A stretch of DNA of 64,000 nucleotides from positions 1,736,001 through 1,800,000 of the forward strand of contig NZ_SRRO01000001.1 in NCBI RefSeq assembly GCF_004785795.1, written 5' to 3'. The position numbers and the translations under genes are program-made. The notes under the pieces are model-generated. The model did no database searches, was not told the origin of the DNA, and saw nothing but the letters and a program-made list of their open reading frames with translations. The number at the start of each line of letters is the position of its first letter. The stretch's first letter is position 1. Of the stretch, positions 33,989-42,923 are shown piece by piece. This stretch comes from Nocardioides eburneiflavus. GTDB taxonomy: Bacteria > Actinomycetota > Actinomycetes > Propionibacteriales > Nocardioidaceae.

Positions 33989-34884
33989 CGCGACCCCACC
34001 TTCCGGAAGCGGGCGACCAGCCCGAGCAGGCAGCCGGCCGCGACCAGTGACGCCACGATCACGTAGGCCGGGACCCAGGCGCCGTCGACGGGCACGACGG
34101 TGTCGACCCCGGCGTCCCACGCGTTGGCGAGGCCGGTGTAGAGCGACCACGGCGACGCCAGCCCGACGCCGGTCGAGACCGACTCGCTGTCGCCCTCGAA
34201 GTACGCGATGTTCTGGATGACGGTCACGACGCCGGTGAGCACGATCAGCGCCATCACCGACCCGACCACGGCGAAGCCGCGCCTCAGGGACACCGACGAG
34301 ATCAGCCCGCTGACGCCGGCGACGAGCATCGCGAGGAGGACCTGGAGGGCCACCGCCTTGAGCATGTTCGAGGTCTGGTCGCTCTTGTCGAGCCCCGACA
34401 GCATCGCTCCGGCGAAGAGCACGGCCGTCGGGACGACGGTGAACAGGAAGACCGCGACGGTCAACGAGAGCCACCGCACCAGTGCGAACGCCGGCGCCGC
34501 GAGGGGTCGCGCCAGGTAGAGCACGATCGAGCGGTGGCGCAGGTCGCGCGAGAACAGCACGGGCGCCTGCGCGGCGGCGAAGAGGCTGACCAGCAGCTGC
34601 GTCTGGTTGGTGTAGTCGGCGTAGGAGACCGGCAGCTCGTCGAGGCCGGTGAGGACGACGACGCCGACGACGATCGCTGCGGGCAGCAGCGACATGGCCA
34701 GCAGCAGGAACGGCATGACCTTCGACTTGCCCGAGCGACCCAGTCCGTACGCGTGGCGCAGGCCGGTCACGAAGAGCGTACGGGCGATGGCGCCCGAGCC
34801 CTCGCGCACGCCGTCGAAGTGGCGGTAGCCGAGGTCGTGGATGACGCCGGGACGACTCGCGCCCGACGGGGACAGGTCAGGCAC
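33985..34884 (-). CDS. ABC transporter permease (ABC-2 type)
   Basis: A 299-residue membrane protein. The N-terminal ~45 residues are cytoplasmic and begin V-I-H-D-L-G-Y-R-H-F-D-G, and six hydrophobic segments follow. V-L-F-S-R-D-L-R-H-R-S-I-V-L-Y-L-A-R-P-L is the ABC-2 family pattern, matching the analogous segment of the other permease. It sits between two ATPase genes, overlapping each by a few bases. The operon order ATPase-permease-ATPase-permease suggests two related exporters or one hetero-complex. Confidence 0.85.
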   Translation of the reverse strand: MPDLSPSGASRPGVIHDLGYRHFDGVREGSGAIARTLFVTGLRHAYGLGRSGKSKVMPFLLLAMSLLPAAIVVGVVVLTGLDELPVSYADYTNQTQLLVSLFAAAQAPVLFSRDLRHRSIVLYLARPLAAPAFALVRWLSLTVAVFLFTVVPTAVLFAGAMLSGLDKSDQTSNMLKAVALQVLLAMLVAGVSGLISSVSLRRGFAVVGSVMALIVLTGVVTVIQNIAYFEGDSESVSTGVGLASPWSLYTGLANAWDAGVDTVVPVDGAWVPAYVIVASLVAAGCLLGLVARFRKVGSR

Positions 34885-35821
34885 GGGTGCCCCCTTCGAG
34901 GAAGACGTCCTCCAGGTGGCGTCGGTCGGGCTGGAGGCGCATCAGGCCCAGGCCCAGCTCGGCGGCCACGTCGCGGATCAGGTCGTGGGCGGCCCCGCCC
35001 TCGGCGAGCCCGGGAGGCGGAGGGTCGATCGCGACCATCGCGCCGCGCGGGCGGCACGACAGGCCACGCTGCGCGAGCGCCTCGCCGAGCCGGTCGCGCT
35101 CGGTCTCGGTGCCGACGACCTCGACCAGCAGGCTCCCCGTGTGCTCGGTGAACTCGCCGGTCGCGCTGCTGCGGAGCAGGTGCCCGCCGTCGAGCACGAT
35201 GACGTGGTCGCTGACCTGCTCGAGCTCGCCGAGCAGGTGGGAGGTGACGAGCACCGCGATGCCGAAGTCGCTGCCGATCCGCTCGACCAGCCGCAGCATG
35301 TCGGTGCGCGCCGCGGGGTCGAGGCCGTTGGTCGGCTCGTCGAGGAACACCAGCCGGGGGTCGTGGGCGAGCGCCTGGGCGAGCTTGGCCCGCTGCTTCA
35401 TGCCGGTGGAGTAGCCGCCCATCGGGCGGTAGCGCTCCTCGTCGAGGCCGACGTGGCGCAGCACGTCGGCCGCGCGCTCACGGGCCGCCGACGCCCCGAG
35501 GCCCGACATGCGTGCCATGTGCACCACGAAGTCGCTCGCGCTGACGTCGGGCGGCAGGCAGTCGTGCTCGGGCATGTAGCCCACCAGGCGACGGATCTCC
35601 TGGCCCTGGTGCTCGATGTCGTGGCCCAGCACGCTGGCCTGGCCCCCGGTGGGCTCGAGCAGGCCGAGCAGGATCTTGATGAGCGTCGACTTGCCCGCGC
35701 CGTTCGCGCCGACCAGTCCGGTCACGCCCTCGCCGACGTCGACCGTGAGGTCGGTCAGCGCGTGGACCGTCCCGTAGTGCTTGGTGAGCCCCGCGGTCGT
35801 GATGACCGGCGGGCGCCCCAT
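34877..35821 (-). CDS. ABC transporter ATP-binding protein
   Basis: A 314-residue ATPase beginning at the ATG with a GGGGGAA site upstream; a longer frame starts eight codons earlier. Walker A is G-A-N-G-A-G-K-S-T near residue 39, the signature is Y-S-T-G-M-K-Q-R-A-K near 138, and Walker B is L-V-F-L-D-E-P-T. It is the first gene of the four-gene operon. The second ATPase has a similar plan but diverges in the C-terminal domain, so duplication of an ATPase-permease pair is likely. The promoter should lie in the 257 bases between 35822 and the tRNA gene; I see no clear motif. Confidence 0.92.
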   Translation of the reverse strand: MGRPPVITTAGLTKHYGTVHALTDLTVDVGEGVTGLVGANGAGKSTLIKILLGLLEPTGGQASVLGHDIEHQGQEIRRLVGYMPEHDCLPPDVSASDFVVHMARMSGLGASAARERAADVLRHVGLDEERYRPMGGYSTGMKQRAKLAQALAHDPRLVFLDEPTNGLDPAARTDMLRLVERIGSDFGIAVLVTSHLLGELEQVSDHVIVLDGGHLLRSSATGEFTEHTGSLLVEVVGTETERDRLGEALAQRGLSCRPRGAMVAIDPPPPGLAEGGAAHDLIRDVAAELGLGLMRLQPDRRHLEDVFLEGGTRA

Positions 35822-36078
35822 GAGTTCCCCCGTCACCCGCCTCACGCTAGCGGGCCGGCCACTGCTCCGGCATCAGGGATCGCCCCGATCGGTGTGGAGG
35901 TGTCGTGAAGATGCGCCAGTTCACCACTCGTCATACGTGACTGGACCAATGGGTGGGGATCCGCCTGACGCTGCGGCGCGACCTCACCGTACGGACGGAA
36001 AACCGTCGGGTCGCGGACGACTGCCGTCGGGAACCCGACCGTTCCCCACCGCAGACGGGCCCTAGGCTTGGGCACCTA

Positions 36079-36157
36079 TCCCCGGTTGGTCTGCCGGTAG
36101 GGCCCGCCTGACTTTGAATCAGGACTAGCGACGTAGGTTCGACTCCTACCCGGGGAG
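36079..36157 (+). tRNA. tRNA-Gln (anticodon UUG)
   Basis: The 7-bp acceptor stem TCCCCGG/CCGGGGA pairs the U1-A72 ends usual for bacterial tRNA-Gln. The anticodon stem CCTGA/TCAGG holds the loop CTTTGAA (36112-36118), anticodon TTG, reading CAA. The T-stem GTAGG/CCTAC encloses TTCGACT. The D-arm GGTC..GGCC has a long loop. The variable region (36124-36132) is nine bases, longer than the usual four or five. The CCA end is not encoded. It stands alone between the ABC operon and the small USP-like gene. Confidence 0.85.
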
Positions 36158-36352
36158 CTCGTGGTTCCTCGCGCCGGGCCGGTACGCGTACCAGCCGTCG
36201 TTCGACCCCAGCGCCGGAGGCCCTGCGGCCTGCTGCTGGTGCCGTACGCCGGCAGGCCCGGGGGCACGACCGGTCCGACCCCGCGGGACCTAGGACCCTG
36301 TCGGGCGCGCTGCGGCGTAGCAAGACTCGGAGGGAGACCCGAGGAGAGCGCC

Positions 36353-36643
36353 ATGAGTCCCGCGACAGCCCCCCGACCATCAGGGCCCGCGCCCGTGCAG
36401 GTCGTGGTCGATGACGTCCCCGACCTCGACGAGCGCGTCCGGGACGCCGCCCGGAGTGCCCGGGCACGCCACTGTGCGGTGGAGCTCGTGGAACCCTTCG
36501 TCGAGGCGTGCGACCACGCGGCCCGGGCGGAGCTGAGCCGACGCATGGATGCCGCGCTGACGGTGGCCCGTCGGTCCGCGCCGGGCGTCGAGATCCGGGT
36601 CGGCGCGCACGTCGGCGTGCCACGACCACGCGGTGCGTCGTGA
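36353..36643 (+). CDS. small protein resembling part of a universal stress protein
   Basis: A 96-residue protein with a good GAGGAG site seven bases before its ATG. The stretch from V-E-L-V-E-P-F-V through the R-R-M-D-A-A-L helix to V-E-I-R-V-G-A-H-V-G-V-P resembles the strand-helix-strand of UspA proteins after the first strand. The ATP-binding half is missing, so it may be a degenerate or short stress protein, or something else. Its stop overlaps the GTG start of the downstream glycosyltransferase gene by four bases (GTGA), implying coupled translation. Confidence 0.5.
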   Translation: MSPATAPRPSGPAPVQVVVDDVPDLDERVRDAARSARARHCAVELVEPFVEACDHAARAELSRRMDAALTVARRSAPGVEIRVGAHVGVPRPRGAS

Positions 36644-37998
36644 CCGGCCTGGCCGAGGTCGAGGTGCCCCCGGTCGCGCTCGAGCGACTGGCCTCGCTGC
36701 TGCCGCCGGAGCGGGTCGAGCGGATCGGGGCGTACGCCTCCGCGGCCCGGCAGCTGCTGGCCGGCCGCACCGTGTGGAACGTCAGCTCGACCGCGCGCGG
36801 CGGCGGCGTCGCGGAGATGCTGCACACCTTGGTCGCCTACGCCGCCGGCACGGGGATCGCCATCCGCTGGCTCGTCATCGGCGGGGACCAGGACTTCTTC
36901 GCAGTGACCAAGCGCGTCCACAACCGGCTGCACGGTGTCCCGGGCGACGGCGGCGCCCTCGACGCGGCGGCGCGGGCGACGTACGACGCCACGCTGGCGC
37001 GGCTCGCCGACGACCTCGTCGACCTGGTGCAGCCCGGCGACGTCGTCCTCCTGCACGACCCGCAGACCGCAGGGCTGGCCGGTCGACTGCGGGAGCGTGG
37101 TGCGTACGTCGTGTGGCGCTGCCACGTGGGACTCGACGAGAGCAACGAGTGGACGCAGGAGGCGTGGGGGTTCCTGGAGGACCTCGTCGCGCCGGCGCAC
37201 GCCTGCGTCTTCTCGCGGGAGGAGTTCGCGCCCGACTGGGTCGACCGGCGGTGGTTGCGGATCATCCCGCCGTCCCTCGACCCGTTCAGCCCCAAGAACG
37301 CCGAGATGTCCCCGGAGGAGGTCGAGGCGCTGGTGCACCGCGCCGGGCTCGTGGTCGAGGGACCGCCGCTGCCGAGCGCCGCGCCGCTGGTGCTGCAGGT
37401 CAGCCGCTGGGACCGGCTCAAGGACATGGCCGGTGTGCTGGAGGCCTTCGCCGTGCACCTCGACGACCTTCCGCCCGACGTCCACCTCGTGCTCGCCGGA
37501 CCCGAGGCGAGCGGGGTGGCCGACGACCCCGAGGCTGCCGAGGTGCTCGCGGAGTGCCGCGACCGCTGGCGCTCGCTCGCACCCTCGGCGCGCGGGCGGA
37601 CCCACCTGGTGTCGGTCCCGATGGACGACCTGGACGCCAACGCCCGGACCGTCAACGCCCTCCAGCGCCGTGCGACGGTGGTCGTGCAGAAGAGCCTCGC
37701 CGAGGGATTCGGCCTCACCGTCACCGAGCCCATGTGGAAGTCCCGTCCCGTCGTCGCCGCGGCCGTGGGCGGCATCCGCGACCAGGTCGAGCACGGCGTG
37801 AGCGGCCTCCTGCTCGACGACCCGCGCGACGGCGCCGGGCTGGCGGCCGCGCTGGCCTCGCTCCTCGGCGACGAGGACCGGCGTCGCGAGATCGGACGCG
37901 CCGCCCACGAGCGGGTGCGCGACCACTACCTCGCCGACCGCCACCTGGTCCAGTACGTCGACCTCTTCACGCAGCTGCTCGACGCCGACGGGGCGTAG
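36640..37998 (+). CDS. treT: trehalose synthase-type glycosyltransferase (GT4)
   Basis: A 452-residue GT-B enzyme. The N-terminal W-N-V-S-S-T-A-R-G-G-G-V-A-E-M-L and I-R-W-L-V-I-G-G-D-Q-D-F-F patterns, the F-S-P-K-N loop and the C-terminal K-S-L-A-E-G-F-G-L-T-V-T-E-P-M-W-K-S-R-P-V match TreT-type trehalose glycosyltransferring synthases and related trehalose phosphorylases. These form trehalose from a nucleotide-glucose and glucose, or cleave it reversibly. The GTG start is set by the overlap with the small stress-like gene. A compatible-solute role would fit stress-linked expression. Substrate is assigned from family only. Confidence 0.8.
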   Translation: MTGLAEVEVPPVALERLASLLPPERVERIGAYASAARQLLAGRTVWNVSSTARGGGVAEMLHTLVAYAAGTGIAIRWLVIGGDQDFFAVTKRVHNRLHGVPGDGGALDAAARATYDATLARLADDLVDLVQPGDVVLLHDPQTAGLAGRLRERGAYVVWRCHVGLDESNEWTQEAWGFLEDLVAPAHACVFSREEFAPDWVDRRWLRIIPPSLDPFSPKNAEMSPEEVEALVHRAGLVVEGPPLPSAAPLVLQVSRWDRLKDMAGVLEAFAVHLDDLPPDVHLVLAGPEASGVADDPEAAEVLAECRDRWRSLAPSARGRTHLVSVPMDDLDANARTVNALQRRATVVVQKSLAEGFGLTVTEPMWKSRPVVAAAVGGIRDQVEHGVSGLLLDDPRDGAGLAAALASLLGDEDRRREIGRAAHERVRDHYLADRHLVQYVDLFTQLLDADGA

Positions 37999-38004
37999 GC
38001 GCGC

Positions 38005-39672
38005 TCACGGCTGGCCAGTGGCCGCGCGGTAGGCCTCGAGCGCGGTCGGCAGCGTCGGGAAGACGTGCTCGACGCCGATGCGGTCCAGCAGGCCGCTCGG
38101 CTCGAGGGCCTCGCGCTGCTCCTGCTTGAGCCGGGCCAGCGCCAGCACGACGCCCCGGGCCTCCAGCTCCGCGCGCAGGGTCTCGAGGGCGTGCGCGCCG
38201 GTGAAGTCGACCTCGCCGATGGCCTCGGTGTTGAGCAGCACCCACTGCGGGTCGTATGCCGCCACCGCCTCCCGCACCCGGGTGAGGAAGTTGTCGGCGT
38301 TGGCGAAGAATAGGGGAGCGTCGTAGCGGTAGACGAGCAGGCCGGGCACCACCACCGCGCCGGCGTGGTCGTCGACGTCGTGCATGCCCGCCAGGTCGGG
38401 GACCAGCCCCTCGATCGCGTCGTGGGGCCGGGCCACGCGACGGATCACGTCGACCAGCGACAGGCTGATCGCGACCAGCACTCCCTGGAGGACGCCCAGG
38501 ACGAGGACCCCCGCTGTCGTGGCGAGCGCGATGAGGAGCTCCGTACGCCGGTAGTTGGCGATCCGGGCGAACTCCGCGACGTCGATGAGCCGAAGCCCGG
38601 CGTACACGACGACGGCGGCCAGCGCAGCGTCGGGGAAGCGGGCCAGCACGGGCCGCAGCGCCACGACCAGGACGAGGGCGGCCGCCAGCGTGGACAGCCC
38701 CGCCCAGCGGGACCGGCCGCCCACGGCGTCGACGATGGCCGTACGGCTGCCGGAGCTGCTCACCGGGAAGCCGTGGACCAGGCCGGCGGCGACGTTCGCG
38801 GCGCCCAGCGCCAGGAGCTCGCGGCGCGCGTCGATCCGGTCGCCGTGCCGGTCGCCGAAGGCGCGGGCGGTGAGCACGTTGTCGGTGAAGCCGACCACGG
38901 CGATGGCGAGCGCGGTCGTCAGCAGCGCCCACGACCCGAGCGCGGCCCCGAGGGACGACAGCGGCGGCAGGCCGAGCGACGGCAGGGCGAAGGGGAGCGC
39001 GCCGACGACGGCGACCCCGTCGTGGGACAGCCCTGCGACGGCGACGGCGAGGGTCGCCAGGAGCATGCCGACGAGGGGGACCGGACCTGTCGGCCACAGC
39101 CGGGCCCCGACCAGCAGCAGCGCGAGCGTGCCGAGGCAGACGGCGAGGGTCGGCACGTGGACCGCCGACGGGTGCTGGACCAGCCACCACGTCTGGGCCA
39201 GGACGGTGCCGTCGGGCACGTCGGCGCCGCTACCGCGTCCCGTCTGCGACAGGACCATGAGACCTGCGATCCCGGCCATGTAGCCCACGAGCACCGGCTT
39301 GGAGAGCAGGTCGGCGAGGAAGGCGAGCCCGCCGACCCACGCCAGCAGGCAGACGGCGCCGACGGCGAGGGCGAGCATCGCCGCGGTGTCCTGCGCGGAG
39401 GCGCCGGGCACCGCGAGGGTCGCCACGGCGGCCCCCGTCATCAGTGCGGTGGTCGACTCCGGTCCCACGGAGAGCTGGGGCGAGGACCCGAGGAGGAAGT
39501 AGACGGCGAGGGCGACGTAGGCCGCCCACAGCCCCGCAGCGGGTGGCACGCGGGCCAGGCCGGAGTAGGCCAGGACCTGGGGCACGAGGTAGGCCGCGAC
39601 CGTGATGCCGGCGGCGACGTCGCCGCGCAGCGCACCGCGTCCGGGAGGGAGGACGGTCGCCGACCATGACAT
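38005..39672 (-). CDS. SulP-family anion transporter with STAS domain
   Basis: A 555-residue secondary transporter. About ten to twelve membrane segments fill residues 15-420. The SulP signature region A-A-Y-L-V-P-Q-V-L-A-Y-S-G-L-A lies near residue 27. The cytoplasmic STAS domain (about 440-550) has L-N-T-E-A-I-G-E-V-D-F-T-G. SulP proteins carry sulfate, bicarbonate or other anions; the specific anion is unknown. The ATG is preceded by GAGGAGGAC. It is convergent with the trehalose-synthase-type gene, ending seven bases from it. Confidence 0.9.
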   Translation of the reverse strand: MSWSATVLPPGRGALRGDVAAGITVAAYLVPQVLAYSGLARVPPAAGLWAAYVALAVYFLLGSSPQLSVGPESTTALMTGAAVATLAVPGASAQDTAAMLALAVGAVCLLAWVGGLAFLADLLSKPVLVGYMAGIAGLMVLSQTGRGSGADVPDGTVLAQTWWLVQHPSAVHVPTLAVCLGTLALLLVGARLWPTGPVPLVGMLLATLAVAVAGLSHDGVAVVGALPFALPSLGLPPLSSLGAALGSWALLTTALAIAVVGFTDNVLTARAFGDRHGDRIDARRELLALGAANVAAGLVHGFPVSSSGSRTAIVDAVGGRSRWAGLSTLAAALVLVVALRPVLARFPDAALAAVVVYAGLRLIDVAEFARIANYRRTELLIALATTAGVLVLGVLQGVLVAISLSLVDVIRRVARPHDAIEGLVPDLAGMHDVDDHAGAVVVPGLLVYRYDAPLFFANADNFLTRVREAVAAYDPQWVLLNTEAIGEVDFTGAHALETLRAELEARGVVLALARLKQEQREALEPSGLLDRIGVEHVFPTLPTALEAYRAATGQP

Positions 39673-39743
39673 CGCGTCCTCCTCGGGGGGCGTCCCCGCG
39701 TGGGACCCTCGGGCCCAGTCGACCGCGGTCCGGCCCCGGCCCG

Positions 39744-40240
39744 CTAGGGCACTTCGGCCCGTCGTCGGTCGCCGGCGCCGACGCGGGCCAGGACGGCGCG
39801 GTAGTCGGCCGCGCTGCGGGCGGGCGCCTCCAGCATCGGCATGTGGCCGATGCCGGGGTAGCGGACCGTACGGGCTCCCTCGATCCCGTCCGCCCCCGTC
39901 CGCGCGGTGCTGGGGTGCACGAGCCGGTCCTCCTCGCCCCACATCGCGAGGGTGGGGGCGGTGATCTCGCCTAGCCGGTCGTCGAGGGTCGCGACGCCGT
40001 GGAAGTCGGCGACGCTGTCGAGCAGGAACGGGTTGCGCCCGTCGCGGATGAGCAGCTCGTTGCCGCCACGAAGCCGCCCATCGAGTTGCCCGCGACGTGG
40101 GCGGCGTCGACGCCGAGGCGCTCGAGCAGGCCGTAGGCCCACGCCTCGGCGGCGGTCGCGGCGGCGTAGGCACGAGCGGCGAGCGTCGAACGGCCCCCCG
40201 CCGGCTCTCCGTCACGGGTGCGTCCGATCACGGGCGCCAT
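39744..40240 (-). pseudogene. alpha/beta hydrolase pseudogene (frameshift and internal deletion)
   Basis: One frame, starting at an ATG at 40240, reads to the nucleophile elbow G-N-S-M-G-G-F-V. From about 40065 the homologous sequence continues in a different frame as N-E-L-L-I-R-D-G-R-N-P-F. It runs through A-P-T-L-A-M-W-G-E-E-D-R-L (acid residue) to the I-G-H-M-P-M-L-E-A-P catalytic His region and a stop at 39744. The usual N-terminal strands and oxyanion region are missing, and too few residues separate the nucleophile from the cap region. The gene is therefore truncated, internally deleted and frameshifted. It lies between the SulP gene and glmU. Confidence 0.75.
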
Positions 40241-40307
40241 TCGACCACAGGGGTGGGGGACGCCCCGGCGTTGGTTCGCCGGAGCCGGGCGGTGACACAC
40301 TGCGCCC

Positions 40308-41744
40308 ATGGACAACCTCACCGTCATCGTCCTCGCCGCAGGCGGCGGCACCCGCATGAAGTCGAAGACCATGAAGGTGCTGCACCCGATCGCGGGACGC
40401 TCGATGATCGGCCACGTGCTCCGTGCCGTGCAGGCCGTCGAGCCGACCCGGGTGGTCGCGGTCGTGGGCCACCAGCGCGAGCAGGTGGGCCCGCACATCA
40501 CCGAGCAGCTGCCGAGCGCGGTGCTGGCCGTCCAGGAGACGCAGCAGGGCACCGGGCACGCCGTACGGGTCGCGATGGAGGCCTGCGGCGCGACCTCCGG
40601 CACCGTGCTCGTCGCGGCCGGTGACACCCCGCTGCTGGAGGGCGAGTCGCTGCGGGTCTTCGCCGAGGAGCACGAGGCGGCGCAGCGGGCGGTGAGCATC
40701 CTGAGCGGGCGCGTGGGCGATCCGTTCGGCTACGGCCGCATCGTGCGCAACCACGAGGGCGACGTCGAGGCGATCGTGGAGGAGAAGGACGCCACCCCCG
40801 AGCAGCGCGAGATCGCCGAGATCAGCTCCGGCATCCTGGCCTTCGACGCCGAGTTCCTGGTGTCGGCGCTGGCGCGGATCACCAACAACAACGCCAAGGG
40901 CGAGTACTACCTCACCGACGCCGTCGGCCTCGCTCGCGAGGACGGGCTCACGGTCGGGGCGCACGTGATCGACGACGTCGAGCAGACCGAGGGCGCCAAC
41001 GACCGGGTCCAGCTCGCGGAGCTCGGCCGCAAGCTCAACCAGCGCATCGTCACCCGCTGGATGCGGGAGGGCGTCACGGTCATGGACCCGGCGACGACCT
41101 GGATCGAGGCCGACGTGGTGATCGAGCCCGACGCCACGATCCTGCCCGGCACCCAGCTCCTCGGCGCGACCGTCGTCCACGAGGACGCGGTGATCGGCCC
41201 CGACACCACGCTGAAGGACTGCGAGGTCGGCGCCGGCGCCCGGGTCGTACGCGCCCACGGCGAGCTCGCCGTGATCGGCGACCGCGCGTCCGTCGGACCG
41301 TTCGCCTACCTCCGCCCGGGCAGCCGGCTCGGGGTCGGCGGCAAGATCGGGACCTTCGTGGAGACCAAGAACTCCACGATCGGCGACGGCGCCAAGGTGC
41401 CGCACCTGTCCTACGTCGGCGACGCGGAGATCGGCGAGGGCACCAACATCGGCGCCGGCACGATCTTCGCCAACTACGACGGCGTGGCCAAGCACCGCAC
41501 CGTCATCGGCCGTCACGTCAAGACGGGCTCGCACAACACGTTCGTCGCCCCGGTCGAGGTCGGCGACGGCGCGGGCACCGCGGGCGGGACGACCGTACGC
41601 CGCAACGTGCCGGCTGGCGCGCTCGCCGTGAGCAGCAGCCCGCAGCGCAACCTCGAGGGCTGGACCGAGTCCAGGCGGGCCGGGACGGCTCAGGCCGAGG
41701 CGGCGCGTACGGCGCGTGAACAGCAGGAGAAGACCGACCAGTGA
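40308..41744 (+). CDS. glmU: bifunctional N-acetylglucosamine-1-phosphate uridyltransferase / glucosamine-1-phosphate acetyltransferase
   Basis: A 478-residue enzyme that makes UDP-N-acetylglucosamine for peptidoglycan and glycans. The N-terminal pyrophosphorylase has L-A-A-G-G-G-T-R-M-K-S near residue 10 and G-T-G-H-A-V near 84. The C-terminal left-handed beta-helix (about 260-450) is built from hexapeptide repeats and carries E-T-K-N-S-T-I, G-A-G-T-I-F-A-N-Y-D-G and the R-N-V-P-A-G-A-L-A-V-S segment. The length is normal. It is followed by prs, about 100 bases downstream, an order common in actinobacteria. Confidence 0.97.
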   Translation: MDNLTVIVLAAGGGTRMKSKTMKVLHPIAGRSMIGHVLRAVQAVEPTRVVAVVGHQREQVGPHITEQLPSAVLAVQETQQGTGHAVRVAMEACGATSGTVLVAAGDTPLLEGESLRVFAEEHEAAQRAVSILSGRVGDPFGYGRIVRNHEGDVEAIVEEKDATPEQREIAEISSGILAFDAEFLVSALARITNNNAKGEYYLTDAVGLAREDGLTVGAHVIDDVEQTEGANDRVQLAELGRKLNQRIVTRWMREGVTVMDPATTWIEADVVIEPDATILPGTQLLGATVVHEDAVIGPDTTLKDCEVGAGARVVRAHGELAVIGDRASVGPFAYLRPGSRLGVGGKIGTFVETKNSTIGDGAKVPHLSYVGDAEIGEGTNIGAGTIFANYDGVAKHRTVIGRHVKTGSHNTFVAPVEVGDGAGTAGGTTVRRNVPAGALAVSSSPQRNLEGWTESRRAGTAQAEAARTAREQQEKTDQ

Positions 41745-41845
41745 CCCCGGGGTTGGTGGTGGCCGAGAAGTGGGACAGACTTCCACCAGCACCTCCGATC
41801 GAGCCTTCCCCCGAGGCTGACCCGGACACTGAGGAGTCGCGTCGC

Positions 41846-42826
41846 GTGAGCGGAATGAAGCGGACCACCGAGAAGAACCTGATGGTCTTCAGCGGCCGGG
41901 CCTACCCCGACCTCGCTGCCGAGGTCGCCGACCTCCTCGAGTGCGGGCTCGTCCCGCAGGACGCGCGGGCCTTCGCCAACGGCGAGCTCTACGTCCGCTA
42001 TGAGGAGTCCGTGCGCGGGTGCGACGCCTTCGTGATCCAGAGCCACACGGCTCCGATCAACGAGTGGATCATGGAGCACCTGATCATGGTCGACGCCCTC
42101 AAGCGGGCCTCGGCCAAGCGGATCACCGTCGTCATGCCGTTCTACGGCTATGCGCGCCAGGACAAGAAGCACCGCGGCCGTGAGCCGATCTCTGCCCGGC
42201 TGATCGCCGACCTGTTCAAGACCGCCGGTGCCGACCGCCTGATCACCGTCGACCTCCACGCCGACCAGATCCAGGGCTTCTTCGACGGCCCCGTCGACCA
42301 CCTGATGGCGCTGCCGATCCTCACCGACTACGTCAAGGACAAGTACGGCGACCAGCAGCTCGCCGTGGTCTCCCCGGACGCCGGGCGGATCAAGGTCGCC
42401 GAGCGCTGGTCGGCCCGTCTCGGTGGCGTGCCCCTGGCGTTCATCCACAAGACGCGCCGCATCGACGTGGCCAACGAGGTCGTCGCCAACCGCGTGGTCG
42501 GCGACGTCAAGGGCAAGATCTGCATCCTGACCGACGACATGGTCGACACCGGCGGGACGATCGTGAAGGCCGCGGAGGCGTGCATGGCCGACGGCGCCGC
42601 CGGCGTGATCATCGCCGCGACCCACCCGATCCTGTCGGACCCGGCCGTCGACCGGCTCAAGAACTCCTCCGCCATGGAGGTCGTGGTCACCAACACGCTC
42701 CCGGTCCCGGCGGACAAGCAGTTCGACAAGCTCACGACGCTGTCGATCGCCCCGCTCATCGCGCGGGCCATCCGCGAGGTCTTCGAGGACGGGTCGGTCA
42801 CCTCCATGTTCGACGGGCATGCCTAG
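41846..42826 (+). CDS. prs: ribose-phosphate pyrophosphokinase
   Basis: A 326-residue enzyme that makes PRPP from ribose 5-phosphate and ATP. Recognisable are M-P-F-Y-G-Y-A-R-Q-D-K-K-H near 105, V-S-P-D-A-G-R near 180 and the PRPP-binding loop I-L-T-D-D-M-V-D-T-G-G-T near 232. I prefer the GTG at 41846, nine bases after GAGGAG; the ATG at 41855 is an alternative. The frame is open back to a GTGA overlap with glmU at 41741, but the extra 35 residues are unlike the family. Confidence 0.95.
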   Translation: MSGMKRTTEKNLMVFSGRAYPDLAAEVADLLECGLVPQDARAFANGELYVRYEESVRGCDAFVIQSHTAPINEWIMEHLIMVDALKRASAKRITVVMPFYGYARQDKKHRGREPISARLIADLFKTAGADRLITVDLHADQIQGFFDGPVDHLMALPILTDYVKDKYGDQQLAVVSPDAGRIKVAERWSARLGGVPLAFIHKTRRIDVANEVVANRVVGDVKGKICILTDDMVDTGGTIVKAAEACMADGAAGVIIAATHPILSDPAVDRLKNSSAMEVVVTNTLPVPADKQFDKLTTLSIAPLIARAIREVFEDGSVTSMFDGHA

Positions 42827-42872
42827 GCGGACCGCGACGGCCGTGTCGAAATCCGCGCGTGGGCGGCCATCG

Positions 42873-42889
42873 GTCAGGGCGAGCCTGAC
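42873..42889 (+). terminator. possible stem-loop after prs
   Basis: GTCAGG at 42873-42878 pairs with CCTGAC at 42884-42889 around a 5-base loop, 46 bases after the prs stop and before the ABC operon. It has no U-tract and only six pairs, so the assignment is weak. Confidence 0.3.
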
Positions 42890-42923
42890 GCCGCTGCCGC
42901 CCGGCCGCCGTTAGCGTGCGGGC

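Noticed and set aside
38005..40215. A 736-residue version of the SulP transporter
   Set aside because: The first 180 residues of that frame are an Arg/Pro-rich run opposite the hydrolase pseudogene, and the ATG at 39672 has a strong ribosome-binding site and gives the usual length.
41741..41845. N-terminal extension of prs back to the GTGA overlap with glmU
   Set aside because: The extra 35 residues are Pro/Glu-rich and unlike the family, and a ribosome-binding site is correctly placed before the GTG at 41846.
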